A stretch of 64,000 nt of DNA from Cyanophora paradoxa (lineage: Eukaryota > Glaucocystophyceae > Cyanophorales > Cyanophoraceae): positions 62,001 through 126,000 of the forward strand of contig QPMI01000184.1 in assembly GCA_004431415.1 (NCBI GenBank), in the 5' to 3' direction. Below the pieces are notes generated by a model. The model was not told the DNA's origin. It worked only from the letters and a program-made list of their open reading frames with translations, and searched no databases. Within the stretch, counting starts at the first letter, position 1; each line of letters begins with the position of its first letter. Positions 51,245 to 63,000 of the stretch are shown here, piece after piece. The position numbers were made by a program, and so were the translations under genes.

Positions 51245-51936
51245 ATGTCGAACACCTCCCGCTCGCTGGATGGCCCCCGACGCGAGGCCGCCGTCATGGA
51301 AGGAGCACGCGTGCGTCCTTGTTCGCCCAGCGCACGCTCTCAGCGCTTTTTCGAATTGCCCGCCCTCACAGGCGGAGGAGCATGAGCGGCGCGCAGCAGA
51401 GCTCAAGGCGCGCCGCGATGAGCTTTTCCTGGGTGCGCGGTCGCGGAGCGATCGCCGAGGCGCGCGCGTGTCCTGATCTCTCGCGTGCAGCGGATCACGA
51501 GGGCAACGCCGACGAGATTCGCAAGGTACTATTGATGCGCCATGATGATGCATGCGCGCGCTAGCCCTCCCCTTTACCCTGCGCGCTCTCGCGCCGGCGC
51601 CCGGCCGCGGGCGCTTTTATGCACGTTTCCTGCTCTGCAGCTGGATGCGGAGCGGCTGGAGGAAGTGCAGTCCGCCGCGCGCGAACGTCAGGCCGAGCTC
51701 CGCAATCTCTCTGTGAATGTGCCTTCGCGCGAGGTGCGCCTGCGTTTCACTCTCTGCTTTCAGATCTAGACTTATAATTACGTACTTTCCCGGCCCCCCA
51801 AAAGCCCGTCACGATCGCCCACGGAGTGGCCGAGGCGGAGTCGGACAAACACAAGGGTCACGCCTTCCAGGTCCTACGATGCCTCGGAGGCGTCGGTCGT
51901 CCCACGCATTCGCCGCTCACCTTTCCTGTCGCGTAG
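51245..51936 (+). CDS. small coiled-coil protein, unrecognised
   Basis: Five exons join in phase: MSNTSRSLDGPRREAAVMEG(AR) at 51245-51310; AEEHERRAAELKARRDELFL; ADHEGNADEIRK; LDAERLEEVQSAARERQAEL...VPSRE; and PVTIAHGVAEAESDKHKGHA followed by a short tail with TAG at 51934-51936. About 130 residues, charged and helical at first, with a more hydrophobic C-terminus. Splice sites are GTGCGT, GTGCGC, GTACTA and GTGCGC donors with CAG/AAG acceptors. It resembles small chaperone or complex subunits (tubulin cofactor A, prefoldin, BLOC) only in general character. The function is not assigned. Confidence 0.5.
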
Positions 51937-52283
51937 CACGGCGAACACAGCTCCGCCCACGCCTACCGTGCGCTCTATTTCGAATGCTAGCGCCGATCCC
52001 TGTCGCCACGGCAGACCTTCGCCAGACCACTCACCCTTCGCCAGACCACCACGGCAAGCCGCACCCCGGCGCCAGCAAGTCGGGCCACTCCAACGCCAGC
52101 CTCGGCTGAGCCGCTCACTGCCCGCTTGTGCCGGCAGAAGTTTGTAAATACGAATCAATTCTAGATGGAAAATGCAAAAGCGCTATGCGAAGTGAGGAAG
52201 GCTAGGAAGGGGCGGGGGCGGCCTGGCATGGAAGGAGCAAGGAAGGGGCGCCAGATATGCATCAAGAGGGAGGGGGCGGCAGC
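51937..52283. other. intergenic region between convergent genes
   Basis: Holds the 3' UTRs of the flanking genes. CGCCAGACCAC-type short direct repeats occur near 52017-52050. No gene seen. Confidence 0.45.
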
Positions 52284-53286
52284 TCAGCTGGAGCTGGACA
52301 CGGAGGGGGCGCCAGCCTCCGCGCCAGCAGGGGCAGCGGCGCCAGCCCCGGGCGCGGCTGGTGGGGGCCCGAAGTATATGTTATTGAGGAGGGAGCAGTG
52401 CCTGTCAAACTCCTCATCGATCGCCTCCTTCGCCTTCTGCGCCGCCTGCGCCACGCCCGCCCGCCTCGCTTCCCTCTTCCATTCTCGAACGCGGCACGGG
52501 GCGCGGGCGAACCTGCAGGATGCCGTCGGTCTCTTGCTGCGTCAAGAACTGGTCGTCCACCCCCTGCGCCAGGAGGCGTAAAAGACCCCGCGCGCTCTGC
52601 GGCGGGCAAGCTCGCAACACGCACCCCCCAACCGAACGCAGAGCCTGGCTGTCCAGCAACTCGGCTTCGGAGCGTGCCTTTGGACGGCGGTGCGGCGGTG
52701 CGCTACGCAGACGCGTCAGCGCCGAGGGAGCGCCGCAGCGCGCATGGAACGCGCCTCCTTCTCGCCTAAGAGCGCGGAGATGCTTCCTGTCAACTCTCGG
52801 CCTGCCGCGGCGATACGAGACGTCGGCAGAAGAACACGAATCGTTCGCTGGAGTACGCGCACTCGCTGCGGCAATCGATGTAAGGAGTTCTTTGGAAGCC
52901 GTATCCGCCTCGGCGCTGACTTCGGGCGTTTGCCGCGTGGCCGTGTGAGCAAGTTTCTTCTCGATTTTCTGCGCATCAAGTAAGCGCTCGCTGCGACGCT
53001 AATGACCGCGCAGGCGCGGCTTGCCTCGAAGTCGCGGGCGAAGGTTTTCAGCAGCGGCGGCAGCTGCTTGGCGTGCCCGAACAGGCAGCTATACACGTCG
53101 GTGAACCCTGCGCAGCGTGAATGGCCAGCGCAGGCGCGTTCAGGCCGTCGGGGCGGCACCTTTTGCGATCCCATCGGTGTTGAGCTGAATGGGCTCGTCC
53201 TGGCTGGTGCCGCGCGGAGCGCCAACGGAGCGCAGGACGTCGCTCGCCTCGCCAAGCAGCTGCTGTGCCGCCTCCGCGACCGACAT
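52284..53286 (-). CDS. small helical protein, unrecognised
   Basis: The start MSVAEAAQQLLGEASDVLRS at 53286 continues into QDEPIQLNTDGIAK. After an intron come GFTDVYSCLFGHAKQLPPLL and KTFARDFEA. Later exons read RSEAELLDSQALRSVGG, VDDQFLTQQETDGILQ, AAQKAKEAIDEEFDRHCSLL and NNIYFGPPP, then a Pro/Ala tail with TGA at 52284-52286. Exons around 52700-52960 are unclear. The all-helical architecture with heptads is reminiscent of Mediator or BLOC-type small subunits, but I do not recognise a diagnostic motif. Confidence 0.5.
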
Positions 53287-54018
53287 TACAAGCTCTGGCA
53301 AGCTGGGCCGGGGGGGTAGCCTAACAGTCACCGAGTGGCTTGTATGCGCCTGCAGCTGGCCGGCTTCGATCCGCCGCCGCCGGGCCGGCGCGGCGCCGGT
53401 GCCGGCTCATGATCAGCAGCATGCCAAGTTGGTCACGACATGCTGCGCATGCGCCGGCGTGGCCTCGCGATGCCGGCATGCTCCGCACTGCAGCTGCGGC
53501 ATACATATGCATATGCGCGCCCCGCGCCGGCGGCGGGCCGCCTCGGGCGACGGCGCGGCGCAGTGCATTAATATTCGAATTCGATAGAAACTTACTTGAG
53601 TAGTCTGCGAGGGGGCATGCGCGCGCGCATGCTCCGCAAGGGATCGCTTGCAGTGCCACGCCGTGACGGTGCAATTGTTCGATCGCGATCAAGATACTAG
53701 ATCTAGAATGCGATAATTTAGCCTCGGAGCGTGCTACCGTATCCCACAGGACCGTCGGACTGTATTATACCATGCCATGATGGCCACCGGACGGTACTAG
53801 TGAAGGCACAAGCAATGAAAGCACAACTAGGATGAAGAAAACGGTCAAACACATGATTACGATAGATCTAGATCTACATCTTGTAGCATCTGTTAGGAAT
53901 TCGAAAGATTTTTTATGAGCAATTGCAAGCACGTTACATATGGATGCAGCTAGCGCTGAGTTCTAGTAAGTAGATTAGGACGCAACAGGTCCCGGATTCA
54001 GCCGAAGAGCACGAGGGT
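53287..54018. other. intergenic region
   Basis: The left part (53340-53660) is rich in short palindromes: CCGGCGCGGCGCCGG, GCATATGCATATGC and GCATGCGCGCGCATGC. The right part (53700-54000) is AT-rich. No gene recognised. Confidence 0.5.
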
Positions 54019-55838
54019 CTAGAGGTGTCCAACCAGGCCGGCCATGGAGAGGGGGGTGAGGGGCACGGGGAAGCTGCTGTCGGTCCAGAGCCCCGGCGTG
54101 TTCGGGACGGGGGTAGCTACAGCTGCGATCCCGTCCATGGCGGCCATCATTGACCCCATCCCGCCGAGCGGCCCGCCCCGCAGCGGCTGCGCGCCGGGCT
54201 CGGGCTCGGGCAGCGGCGCGGGCGGCGCGGGCGGGGCCATCGCGGCGTAGGGCCCCATGGAGGGGTCCTGGAGGAAGGAGGCAAGCTGCCGGGGCGCGTC
54301 AGGGGGCGGAGGCGAGGCGGCCGGCGGGCGGGGCGGACCTCCTGCGCGACCGCAGACTCGATGATCGCCCGCAGCACGTCAGGCGCGATGCCCGCCCCCT
54401 CTGGCGCCGCCCCGACGCCCCCGCCCGGGGGCCGGCGGCGGCGCAGGCGCCCCGCGTGCCGGGGCGGGCGGCCCCGGGGCTTGCCGCTTGCAATTCGGCA
54501 GCGACTGCGGGGACTTGGTGGACGGCGACTGGGGGGAGTTCGCGTGATGCTCGGCCTTGACCCGCGCCGCCGCGGGGGCGTGCGGCGCCGGGACGCCGGT
54601 CGGCGGCGCGAAGGCAGGGCCGCCGGAGGCAGATGCCGAGCAGTCAGGGCTAGGGGGGTCTGCGAGTACCGCCTCCGAGGGGCTCGAGGGCTGCCCGAGC
54701 CGCCGCCCGATCACCCGCTCCTGCATCTCCTCCATGTGGTTCTCCGCCCACGACCACCGCGCCGCGCACTGAGGCGAAGGGGAGGCGTGAGGCGCGCGGC
54801 GGGGGCGGAGCGTGGAGCCGCGGACCTGCTCGGGGCGGAAGGTGCGGAGGACGAAGGGCTGGTGCTCGGCGGCGAGCCAGGCGTCGTCGCGCTCGGCCTG
54901 CGCGGCGAGCCTCCCCACCTCCTCGATCAAAGAGCGCAGGCGCCGCTTCGTGTCCATCGCCTGCAGGTATTGCACCTCCCGCGACGCCAAGAACCCCATC
55001 AGCGCCTGGCCCCGCCGCCTCAGCAACCGCCGCACGCTCGGGTGTCCCCGCGAGGGGGGAGGCGGGATCGCGCCTCCTTCTGGGCCTCGCTGACGGGATG
55101 CGCCTCGAACTCGATGCCGTCGAAGGCCATGTACACCCGCTGCAGGAACGGGTCGGTCGGCACTGCGGCGCCCGGGTCAGACGCAGAACGACCGGGGGGC
55201 AGGGAGGGGGCGGACTGTGGCCGCTTCGTCGCATCTGGAGCCAAGTCATCAAACTCCATAGGTTCAGCTCCTGCAACGCGGCGATCAGTCTCGCCAATGA
55301 CACGACGGAAGGCGGAGGGCGCTCACGACGTAAGCTAACGGGTGGATCGACTTTGCCAGCTCCTGAGCCATGCGAGTGACCGTATTTGATGCGATGTTAG
55401 AGCCTGCGCCGAAGCGATGTCAGAGCATATGACACCATCCGATACACTACACGCGACTCACTCCGCATGCTGTTTGTGATGAGGGCCTGCGAAACGGCAA
55501 GCGGGAGGCGCTTGTTCAAGGTCTGGAGGGCCTGCTGAACTCCTTCGCGCATCCCACTAATTGCATCTCCGCTTTGGGACTTCAAAAGCTCAAGCTCCCT
55601 TCGCGTCGCCTCCAGCTCCTGCCCAGGCGTTAAGCGTCCGCTCTCGCGCGCAGTGCAAACTGAAGTCCGGCATCCAACGCACTTCCTTCAGCTGCTGGTT
55701 CTCGGTCAACATTCCGATCTTGTTGTTCTTCTGCCTCGCCCTGAAGCGCCGGGAGGCCTCGCGGTTCCGAATCTTGCGCTCGTCTGAATCGCTCTCCATT
55801 TCGCCGGCCGCTGTGCGATTGCAAGTGCCTGTGCTCAT
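54019..55838 (-). CDS. bZIP transcription factor
   Basis: Start candidates are MSTGTCNRTAAGEMESDSD (55838) and, internally, MESDSDERK (55799). The basic region DERKIRNREASRRFRARQ has the N-x7-R bZIP signature, followed by the zipper (IGMLTENQQLKE, then further heptads across an intron). Downstream exons are helical (GMREGVQQALQTLNKRLPLA, VVSLARLIAALQELNLW, FLQRVYMAFDGIEFEAHPV). A mid-region follows (FLASREVQYLQAMDTKRRLR, SLIEEVGRLAAQAERDDAWL, WSWAENHMEEMQERVIGRRL), and then a Pro/Ser-rich tail ending PLSMAGLVGHL with TAG at 54019-54021. The bZIP lies at the very N-terminus. DNA target unknown. Confidence 0.8.
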
Positions 55839-56488
55839 CGACCACACGAATCCGCACACGAAGGATGCGCTGCGCTCTAGATCTTCACGAATCAAAGCTA
55901 TCGATCGCTGCACTTGATCGCTGCAACATCAAAATTCCTTTCGCGGCCGCCAAGCTGATTCAAGCTCTTGATTCAGCTGCAGGACACGCAGGTTCAGGAT
56001 CGAGTTGCGGGAACAACTAGCACTTACTAACTTGCCTAGATGGACCTGAGATCTTCAAATTCAAGGCTTGGACGCTGAAGCACGCGCGCGTGCGTATGCG
56101 CCTCCCAGCGGAAACTTGAGCCTCTACCCCGCGCTCAAACCCCCCTCGAGACGTAAGCTCGAATCGTTGACGTCACACATCCAGTTACGTCAATCCAGGG
56201 ATTGTTTTCACCGTCATTTTTTAGTTGCGCGGATACCCCGTCGAACGTACAGTTATCGCAGGTTCCACTCCCCGCGCGCGCACTTCTCGACATGCATATG
56301 TCAGCCTTCGCCATAACTATTCCTGCCCCCGGGGGGCAGTACAGACTTGGGGCAGTACAGACTTGGGTTTCGGGCTCTGGACAGGCGAACTGGACATGCA
56401 TATGTCGCGCGCGCGGAGCTCGAGCTCTTGGACCTCCGGCAACTGCCTTCAGGCACGTCCGACAACTGCCAAGGCACTCGTTCGAGAC
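55839..56488. other. intergenic region between divergent bZIP and HEAT genes
   Basis: Includes GGGGCAGTACAGACTTGG repeated near 56332-56368 and CATGCATATGTC-type repeats near 56290 and 56395. Promoters for both genes are expected. ORFs here have no recognised domain. Confidence 0.45.
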
Positions 56489-57961
56489 ATGTACAGCGCG
56501 CACGTTCGCAGGAGACCGTGTACGCGTTCGATCACCGGCCTGGCTGCCGTGCCCTCGGCGCCGGCCGCCGCCAGCGGCGGCTCCTGCGCCCCGGTCCTCG
56601 GCGGACCCGCAGGCTGCAGAGCTACAAGAGAAGCTGCGCAGCCCAAAGCCGAACGAGCGCCTGCTGCCGCTCGTCGCGCTCCCAAAGACGAGGATGTCCC
56701 GGGCAGTGGTGGACGTCATCGCAGGCGCCGTCGCCGACGATAACATCGTTGTACGTTGCGCGGCCTTGAACGCCCTCGGCAGCCCTGAGCGACTGGCGGA
56801 TCCGGCCGTGCGCGCCTCGAAGCGGCCGGCGCCTGCATCAAGTCGTAGCCGCCCGGCCTGATGTCTCTGGCAGGTCCGCGAGGCTGCGCTGGATCTGCTG
56901 GAGAGGGAGATCATGGAGCAGAAGGAGTCGCGGGCCCGCGCGGAGGCGGCGGCCTCGCTGGGGAAGCTCGGCGAGGCGCGGAGCCTGGCGCCCCTCCAGC
57001 GCACCTACTACGAGGAGGCGGTGCGCCACGGGCCGGCCGGGCGGGGGGGCGCCCCCGCAGACTGGGGGAAAGCGCGGCTGGGCTGAGCCGGCAGCAGGAC
57101 TGGACAGTCAGGCTAGCTTGCATGATCGCCATCGGTGCGCGGGGCCGGCGAGGCCCGGGAGAGGGGTCCGGCCGCGCCTGCGGCGGGTGAGGCGGGCAGC
57201 GGGGCAGGGAACCTGAGGCAGGCGGGTGCTCTGGACGTCATCCTCGACGCCCTCAAGCCGGGCGACGTCCCCGAGGCGAGCCGCCCGCCCCAGATCAGAG
57301 CGCTGCCCCGGAATGTCGAGCCCGCGGGGCGCACAGCTCCAGAAGGCCGCGGTGAACGCGCTGCGGAAGCTCGGGCCGGCCGCCGTCGCCCCCCACGTGC
57401 CCCGCCTCGTCGACGTTGCCTCCGGTCCGCCCCGCCCCGCCCCTGCGCCCCCTCCTCATGCCCCCTTTCCCAGTCCCTGCCAACACACAAAATCAGAGTG
57501 CGCGAAGGAGGGGGGCGCCTTCACGGTGCGGTGGAAGGTGGCCGAGACGCTGGGGGACCCCGAACTCCTGCAGGTTCGATCCCCGCCGGGGCGAGAGAGC
57601 TCTTGGGGCAAGGGTGCGTGCGGGGCGGCGGGGGCAGCTGCTGGAGGGGCCGGCGGCGCGGGCGGCGCGGGCCCTCCTCCGCCTCCTCGCGGAGGACCCC
57701 GACGAGGAGGTCGCCGCCGCCGGTACGCTGCCCACCTCGCGCCCCCGGTGTGCTTCTGAGGCCGAAACGTTCTCTGAGGCCCTCCGGGTGCGGCAGCGCG
57801 CGCGTCTCTGGAGGCGTGGGACGCGGCCGGGGGCGGCCGCTCGTAGCGGCGGTCCAGCGGGCCGGTCTGGATCAGGTCTGGCGTGTCGAATGTACAGGAC
57901 ACAGTCGGGTCCGAAAAAGCAAACGAAGCAGGGCATACAAAATTACAGCCGGCGGAAGTAG
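56489..57961 (+). CDS. HEAT-repeat (PBS-lyase-like) protein
   Basis: The start MYSAHVRRRPCTRSITGLAA gives a basic, possibly organelle-targeting head. Exons carry HEAT helices: AAELQEKLRSPKPNERLLPL, VIAGAVADDNIVVRCAALNA, VREAALDLLEREIMEQKESR, AEAAASLGKLGEARSLAPLQ, QDWTVRLACMIAIG, LQKAAVNALRKLGPAAVAPH, FTVRWKVAETLGDPELLQ and ALLRLLAEDPDEEVAAA. The repeated 'VR..A...LG' pattern is that of PBS-lyase-type HEAT repeats, a general protein-interaction scaffold in plastids and elsewhere. The 3' end is uncertain: one frame ends at 57961, but the last ~200 bp may be non-coding. Confidence 0.65.
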
Positions 57962-58011
57962 GATAGGCGCGAGCCTCGGAGCTAGAGCTAGAAACGGGCG
58001 GTGGCGCCGCC

Positions 58012-59645
58012 TCACATACGGTCCTCCTCGGCCGGGGGCGCCTTGAAGATGGGAAGCAGGTAGGCGAGGGCCGCGGCGCCGACAAAGGCCGCCGTGTTCT
58101 GCGCGGCCGCCTCGCGCTCAGAGCCTTCGATTCGAGCTCGGGGGGGCGGGGCGGGGGGACCTGGGCGAGGGGGAGGATGTCGGGCGTGCGGGAGACGATG
58201 GGACCCACGCCGAAGCCGATGAAGAGGGTGCCCCACAGGGGCGAGAAGAGGGCGAACCACGCCCAGTTCAGCCGCCGCGCCTCTGCCGGGGCGCCCCAGT
58301 TCGCCGCAGCTTGGAGTCGCGGGCGCTGCAACCTAGCGGGGGGTACTGGCACGCACCGCCCTCGCGCTGGCCGACGCGGAGGCCGAGGCCAGCGAAGAAG
58401 CCGCCGATGAGGCTGGTGGCCAGCGTGATGTTGTACTGCTCCGTCGAGATGCCGGGGACGGCGCGGCAGCCCCCCTCCCGCTCTCTGCGAGCGCCCCTCC
58501 AGCCGCCGCCGGAAGAGCGCCCAAAGGCGGGCGGGCGGGCCGCACAGGCAGGTCTCGATGGCGAGGAGGGCCTGCGAGATGGCCTTGTCCTCCCCCAGCT
58601 CCTTGATCGTGAACTTGTTCCCCAGGCGGCCCTGCAGGCACCCCGGCGTCAGCGCCGGGCGCGCCGGGCGCCCCCAGACGAGGGGGGGCCCTCGCCTGAA
58701 GCTCCAGCCAGAAGGCCCTCGGCAGGAGAGCGTACACTGCGGAAGGGCGCAGTTGGGAGGGGGGCGGGGGCGGCGCTCGGGGGGGCTCGGAGGAGGGGCA
58801 CCGTCGTCGCCGGCGCTGAAGGAGAGGATGTTGGGGGACGCCGGGTTCGAGATCACCTGCGGCCGATCCCGTGTCGGAGGAGGAGGGGGGTACGGGGGGA
58901 AGAATCGATCCCACGGGGTTAACGCGCACGCACCACGACGGCCTTCTTGTCGGGGAGGCCCCAGAACTCGTTGAGGGCCGTCCCTGCCGGCGCGGCTCGA
59001 GCCGCCCCGGGGAGGGCGCGGGGTGTTGCTGAAGACTCCGGCTCACCGGGCGTGTTGTCGGGGAAGGACGAGATGACGCGGAGCTTCCAGCCTGCCGCGG
59101 GTCCGTCGGCTCGCGGGACGGAGCTGGGAGGGGGCCGGGGCCGGGGCACCCGTGCGCTTCTCGAAGTCGATCAGCTCATCCGCCAGGCGCTTCTCCTCGC
59201 CGCGGGGGAAGGCCTGCGCCCGGTGGGTCGGGCTGGCGGGCGGGCGGGCGCCAGGCCGCGGGCCAGCGCGCGGCGCACGTTCGTGAGGTCGATGATGGGG
59301 GTCGGGTCGGCGGGGAGCAGCTCGGGGTTGTACACGGCATGCGCCGCCCCCGCCCCCGACGCCGCGATGGACGCCGCCGCGGCGAGCCCCGCCAGGCACC
59401 GCCGCCACTCCTGCGCGCCCCGCCGCTGGCCGTCCGCCTCGGACGCCTTGCACGCCAAGTGAAACGCCGGGGCGCCGCTAGCGGCGCCACCACGAGCACG
59501 CGACGCCCGGGCGAGGCGGTGATCGCTCAGCCGTAGCGGCGACGCTGCCGGCCGCGTCAGCGGCTCGACCGGGCCGGACTCGGCCGCGTCAGCGGCTCGA
59601 CCGGGCCGGACTCGGCAGGCGCGCCCCGTCCGACGCACCGAGCAT
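58012..59645 (-). CDS. thylakoid lumen 15.0 kDa protein 2-like protein with C-terminal membrane segments
   Basis: A 7-nt first exon (ATGCTCG) spliced over a duplicated intron gives MLASPLRLSDHRLARASR, then QEWRRCLAGLAAAASIAASG and AGAAHA before VYNPELLP. That is a twin-Arg, hydrophobic, AxA thylakoid transfer signal. The body matches Arabidopsis At5g52970: TPIIDLTNV, KRLADELIDFEKRTG, WKLRVISSFPDNTPG, EFWGLPDKKAVVVRA, SPNILSFSAGDD, VYALLPRAFWLELQA and LGNKFTIKELGEDKAISQAL. Unlike the plant protein it continues with membrane segments (NITLATSLIGGFFAGLGL, WAWFALFSPLWGTLFIGFGV, NTAAFVGAAALAYLLPIF) and ends PPAEEDRM with TGA at 58012-58014. Function unknown, probably thylakoid. Confidence 0.75.
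59557..59621. repeat. tandem duplication of about 32 bp inside an intron
   Basis: The unit GTCAGCGGCTCGACCGGGCC plus GGACTCGGC(C) occurs twice head to tail inside the first intron of the thylakoid-lumen-like gene. On the gene strand each copy carries a GCTGACGCGG branch-site-like segment, so the intron has two potential acceptor regions. Confidence 0.75.
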
Positions 59646-60008
59646 GGAGTTGGATCCAGGCCGCGGGGACGCCAGCGGGATCACGTTTACGAACATGTCT
59701 GCGTTCGCACGTGGCGCGTGGGCTGCAGGGAGAGTGAAGCTGGCTCGGATGTGGTGTTGGCCCGAGTCGAATCGCCGTGATTACACCACACGTGCACACG
59801 CCAAAGCCCAGGCTCGCCGAAGAACTCTCGAACTGCGTACCCGGTCTTGAGCGCGCGCCGCGCAGCGCTGGCCTCCCACGCGAGTTGGAGCCGTTCGCCG
59901 GTGGTTCGTTGCGGTTCATAGCCTCAGAATCATTATCTGAACTCTCTGGACTTCCCCCGGCTGCTCGACCTGTGCTCCTGCGGCCGGCCACAGCGGGCCG
60001 CAAGGCAC

Positions 60009-63000
60009 ATGGAGGTCGGCTTCGCTTCATGTGTTGCGGCGCTGCCGGCACGCCACGCGGAGTCGGCCTCGGGGCCAAGCAGCTGCAGCTGCAATCAGAT
60101 CTGCCGCGGACCTTTTGATGATGCGGAGCGGCGGGGCTTCTCTGGTTTCCAGCAGACGCGGTCATTCTTCGTGGGAAGTCCCGGAAGAGCCGTGCTCCGT
60201 TTCTCGCTCCAGCGGATGATGCGCCTCAAGAGACGCGGCGTTGCACAGCCGAGCGGCGGGGCGCCCTCTTTCGCCCCTCGAGCAACCGTGGACGATACTG
60301 GAGGTAGCTCTGGGCCGTCAGGAGAGCCCGAGAGCCCCGAGGACGCTTTTCATGTTTGGAGGAGGGACCGCGTTTCGGAAGCAATCGGGTGCGCCGCAGC
60401 TGCACAGTTCCTTTTCGGCATCTCATCTGATGCGCGCCGGTGCAGATACCAGTTCTTGGCGGACATAGCCGGGAACCCCTACGTTAATCGGGAGGCAGTC
60501 GTCGCGGGGATCCAAAAAGTGCGCGGCTCTACGTGTCTCCCTTTCCTTTTCTTCTCTTTGTTCTGTTTAGCTAGCCCCCCGCCGCGCCCTCTTCACGCTC
60601 CATCGCCTTCGATTTCTGGCCGAATGCGCGCGTGCGCAGGCGCTGGACGGGGAGCCTTCGCCCCTGGGCGAGGACGACTACAACAAGGCGCTCTTCCAGA
60701 TGGAGCAGAAGGCGTACGTCGACGATTGCATCAAGGAGGGCCTGGACCCCGAGACGGAGATCAAGAAGGGCTACAAGCAGCGCATGGCGCAGGCGGTGCA
60801 GGACCGGGCGCCGGACGAGGCGATCGACCTGCTGGACAACATGGCGGCGAGCTGGGGCGTGCAGCCGGACGTCGAGATCTTCAACTGCCTGCTGCTCTGG
60901 CTGCTCGACGCCGGCGAGCTCTGGCGCGCCATGCTTGTTTTCAGGCGCATGCTCCGAACCATGCGGCCCTCGAAGGAGGTGCGCCCGCCCCTCACCGGCC
61001 CCACCGCCCGCTGCCCGCCCCCCCCCCCCCCCCCCCCCCCCCCCCGGCTACCCGCGCTGACCGTCCCGCGCGGTCGGTGCCTCAGACATACGACATCCTC
61101 CTCGGGGGTGCGCCCGGCCCGCCGCGAGCCGCCGAAGCCGCGCCGCGGGGCCCGCGCTGAGGCGTCGCGCGGCAGCGATGGGAATGAACTACGCGGAGCT
61201 GCCGGCGTCGTTCACGGAGGTGATCGCGCGGGCGCGGGCGACGGGGGTGCCGCCGCGCGTGCGGGTGTACTGGCTGCCGCCGGCGGCGCCGGAGAGCACG
61301 TCGCTGGAGGTGCTCTTCTCGCTGGAGCACGTCATGGGGCCGCGGGCCGACAACAGCGACCTCCTCGCGCGCTTCGGCGGGCCCGTCCCGACCGCCTTCC
61401 GCGAGGCCATCCCCGAGGCCTGCGCCGGCCGCGTCACCGAGCTCCTCGTGCGCCGCCAACCCCTCCCTCTAGACCCTCTCGCCCGCGCCCCCGCCCACGC
61501 CCGCCGGCTCGCCCGCGCAGTCGCCGACGGGGGCGCGGGTGCTGCTCTTCGGGCACGACCACACGGCGGAGTCGAAGGCGGCGATGGCGGCGCTGATCCG
61601 GAGCCAGCGGCCGGACACGGTCATGGTCGAGCTCTGCCGCGAGCGCGTCGCCCTCCTCGAGTCCCGCGACGAGTTCCCCCTCATCGCCTGGCTCTTCCCG
61701 GACCCCGCCGCGCTCCCCGTGGCGGCGGTGCGGGCGGCGATCGGGCTGGGGAAGCGGCTCGGGGCGGACATGCGGGGCCTCCTCGAGTCGCTGACGCCGG
61801 GCATCGAGTTCCGGGAGGCGGCCGCCCTCGCCGAGGAGGTCGGCGCCGAGATCTTCCTCGGCGACCGCCCCTGGACGGCGCGCCCCACCCCCTCGCCTTT
61901 CCGCTCCGACCCGGCTGACCGGCCCCGCTGCAGCTGACGCTGGAGCGGGCGATGGCGGGCTGCAGCCAGGAGGACCGCCGCGCCTTCCTCTCGCACCTCT
62001 TCGGCTCGATCAGCCAGTTCGACGAGGCCACGCGGCGCGAGGTCGAGGCGGAGCAGTCGGCCGCCCGCGCCGGCAAGGGCGCCGTCGCCGTCGACCCCGC
62101 CACGGGCGAGCGGCCCCCGATCGGCTCCCCTCTGAGCGGCGGCAGCGCGCTGCAGTCGGTGGCGGCGGCGATGCGGCGGGCGCTGCTCGCGCTCGGGCGG
62201 CGCGTGATGGGCCCCGCCGGCGAAGAGGCGCCCGTCGCGCAGCCGAAGCGGAGGCGGCGGCCGCTGCACCGCGGGGCGCGGCGGCGCTCTCGAGCGCGGC
62301 GGCGGCGGCGGCGGCGATGGCGAGCCTGGAGGCGCGGCGGCGCATCGAGGAGGCGCGGGCGGCTGACGAGAGCGAGACGGGCGTGCCGATCCTCTCCCAG
62401 CGCGCCCCGATGAGCCTTGTCCGCTCCACCTTCAACCCGGAGCCGAGCCCGCAGCCGCAGCCGCAGCCGCAGCAGCAGCAGCAGCAGCTGGTGACGCTTA
62501 TCCAGAACTCGCCGCTGACGCCGGCGTCGGCGCCGATCCTCCCCCCCGACCCCTTCTCCGCCCTGCCCGAGGTGGCGGCGGCGGAGGCGGCGGCGGCGCA
62601 GGAGGCGGCCGTGCGCGCCGCTATCGCCGCCGCCGCCGAGGCCAACGCCGAGCAGGCGGAGGGCATCCTAGAGCAGGCTGAGGCCGAGGAGGCGGAGGCC
62701 CTGCGCGAGGAGGCGCGGGCGGAGCTAGACGAGGAGGATGAGGAAGAAGAGGGGGGGGAGGAGGACGAGGAGGAGGACGAGGAGGAGGAGGAGGCGGGGG
62801 CGGCGGGGCTGACGGTGGGGGAGGCGGCGGCGGCGGGAGCCATCTCGGGCCACCCCGAGCTCACGCAGGACGAGTTCGACGCCTGGGTCAAGGTGCGCCC
62901 CCGCGGCCCCCTCGAGGCGCCGGGCGGGCCGGGCCGACGCCGGCGGGGCGGGCAGGCGGCGGGGGAGGCGGAGCAGCTGGCGGAGGAGGCGGCGGAGGCG

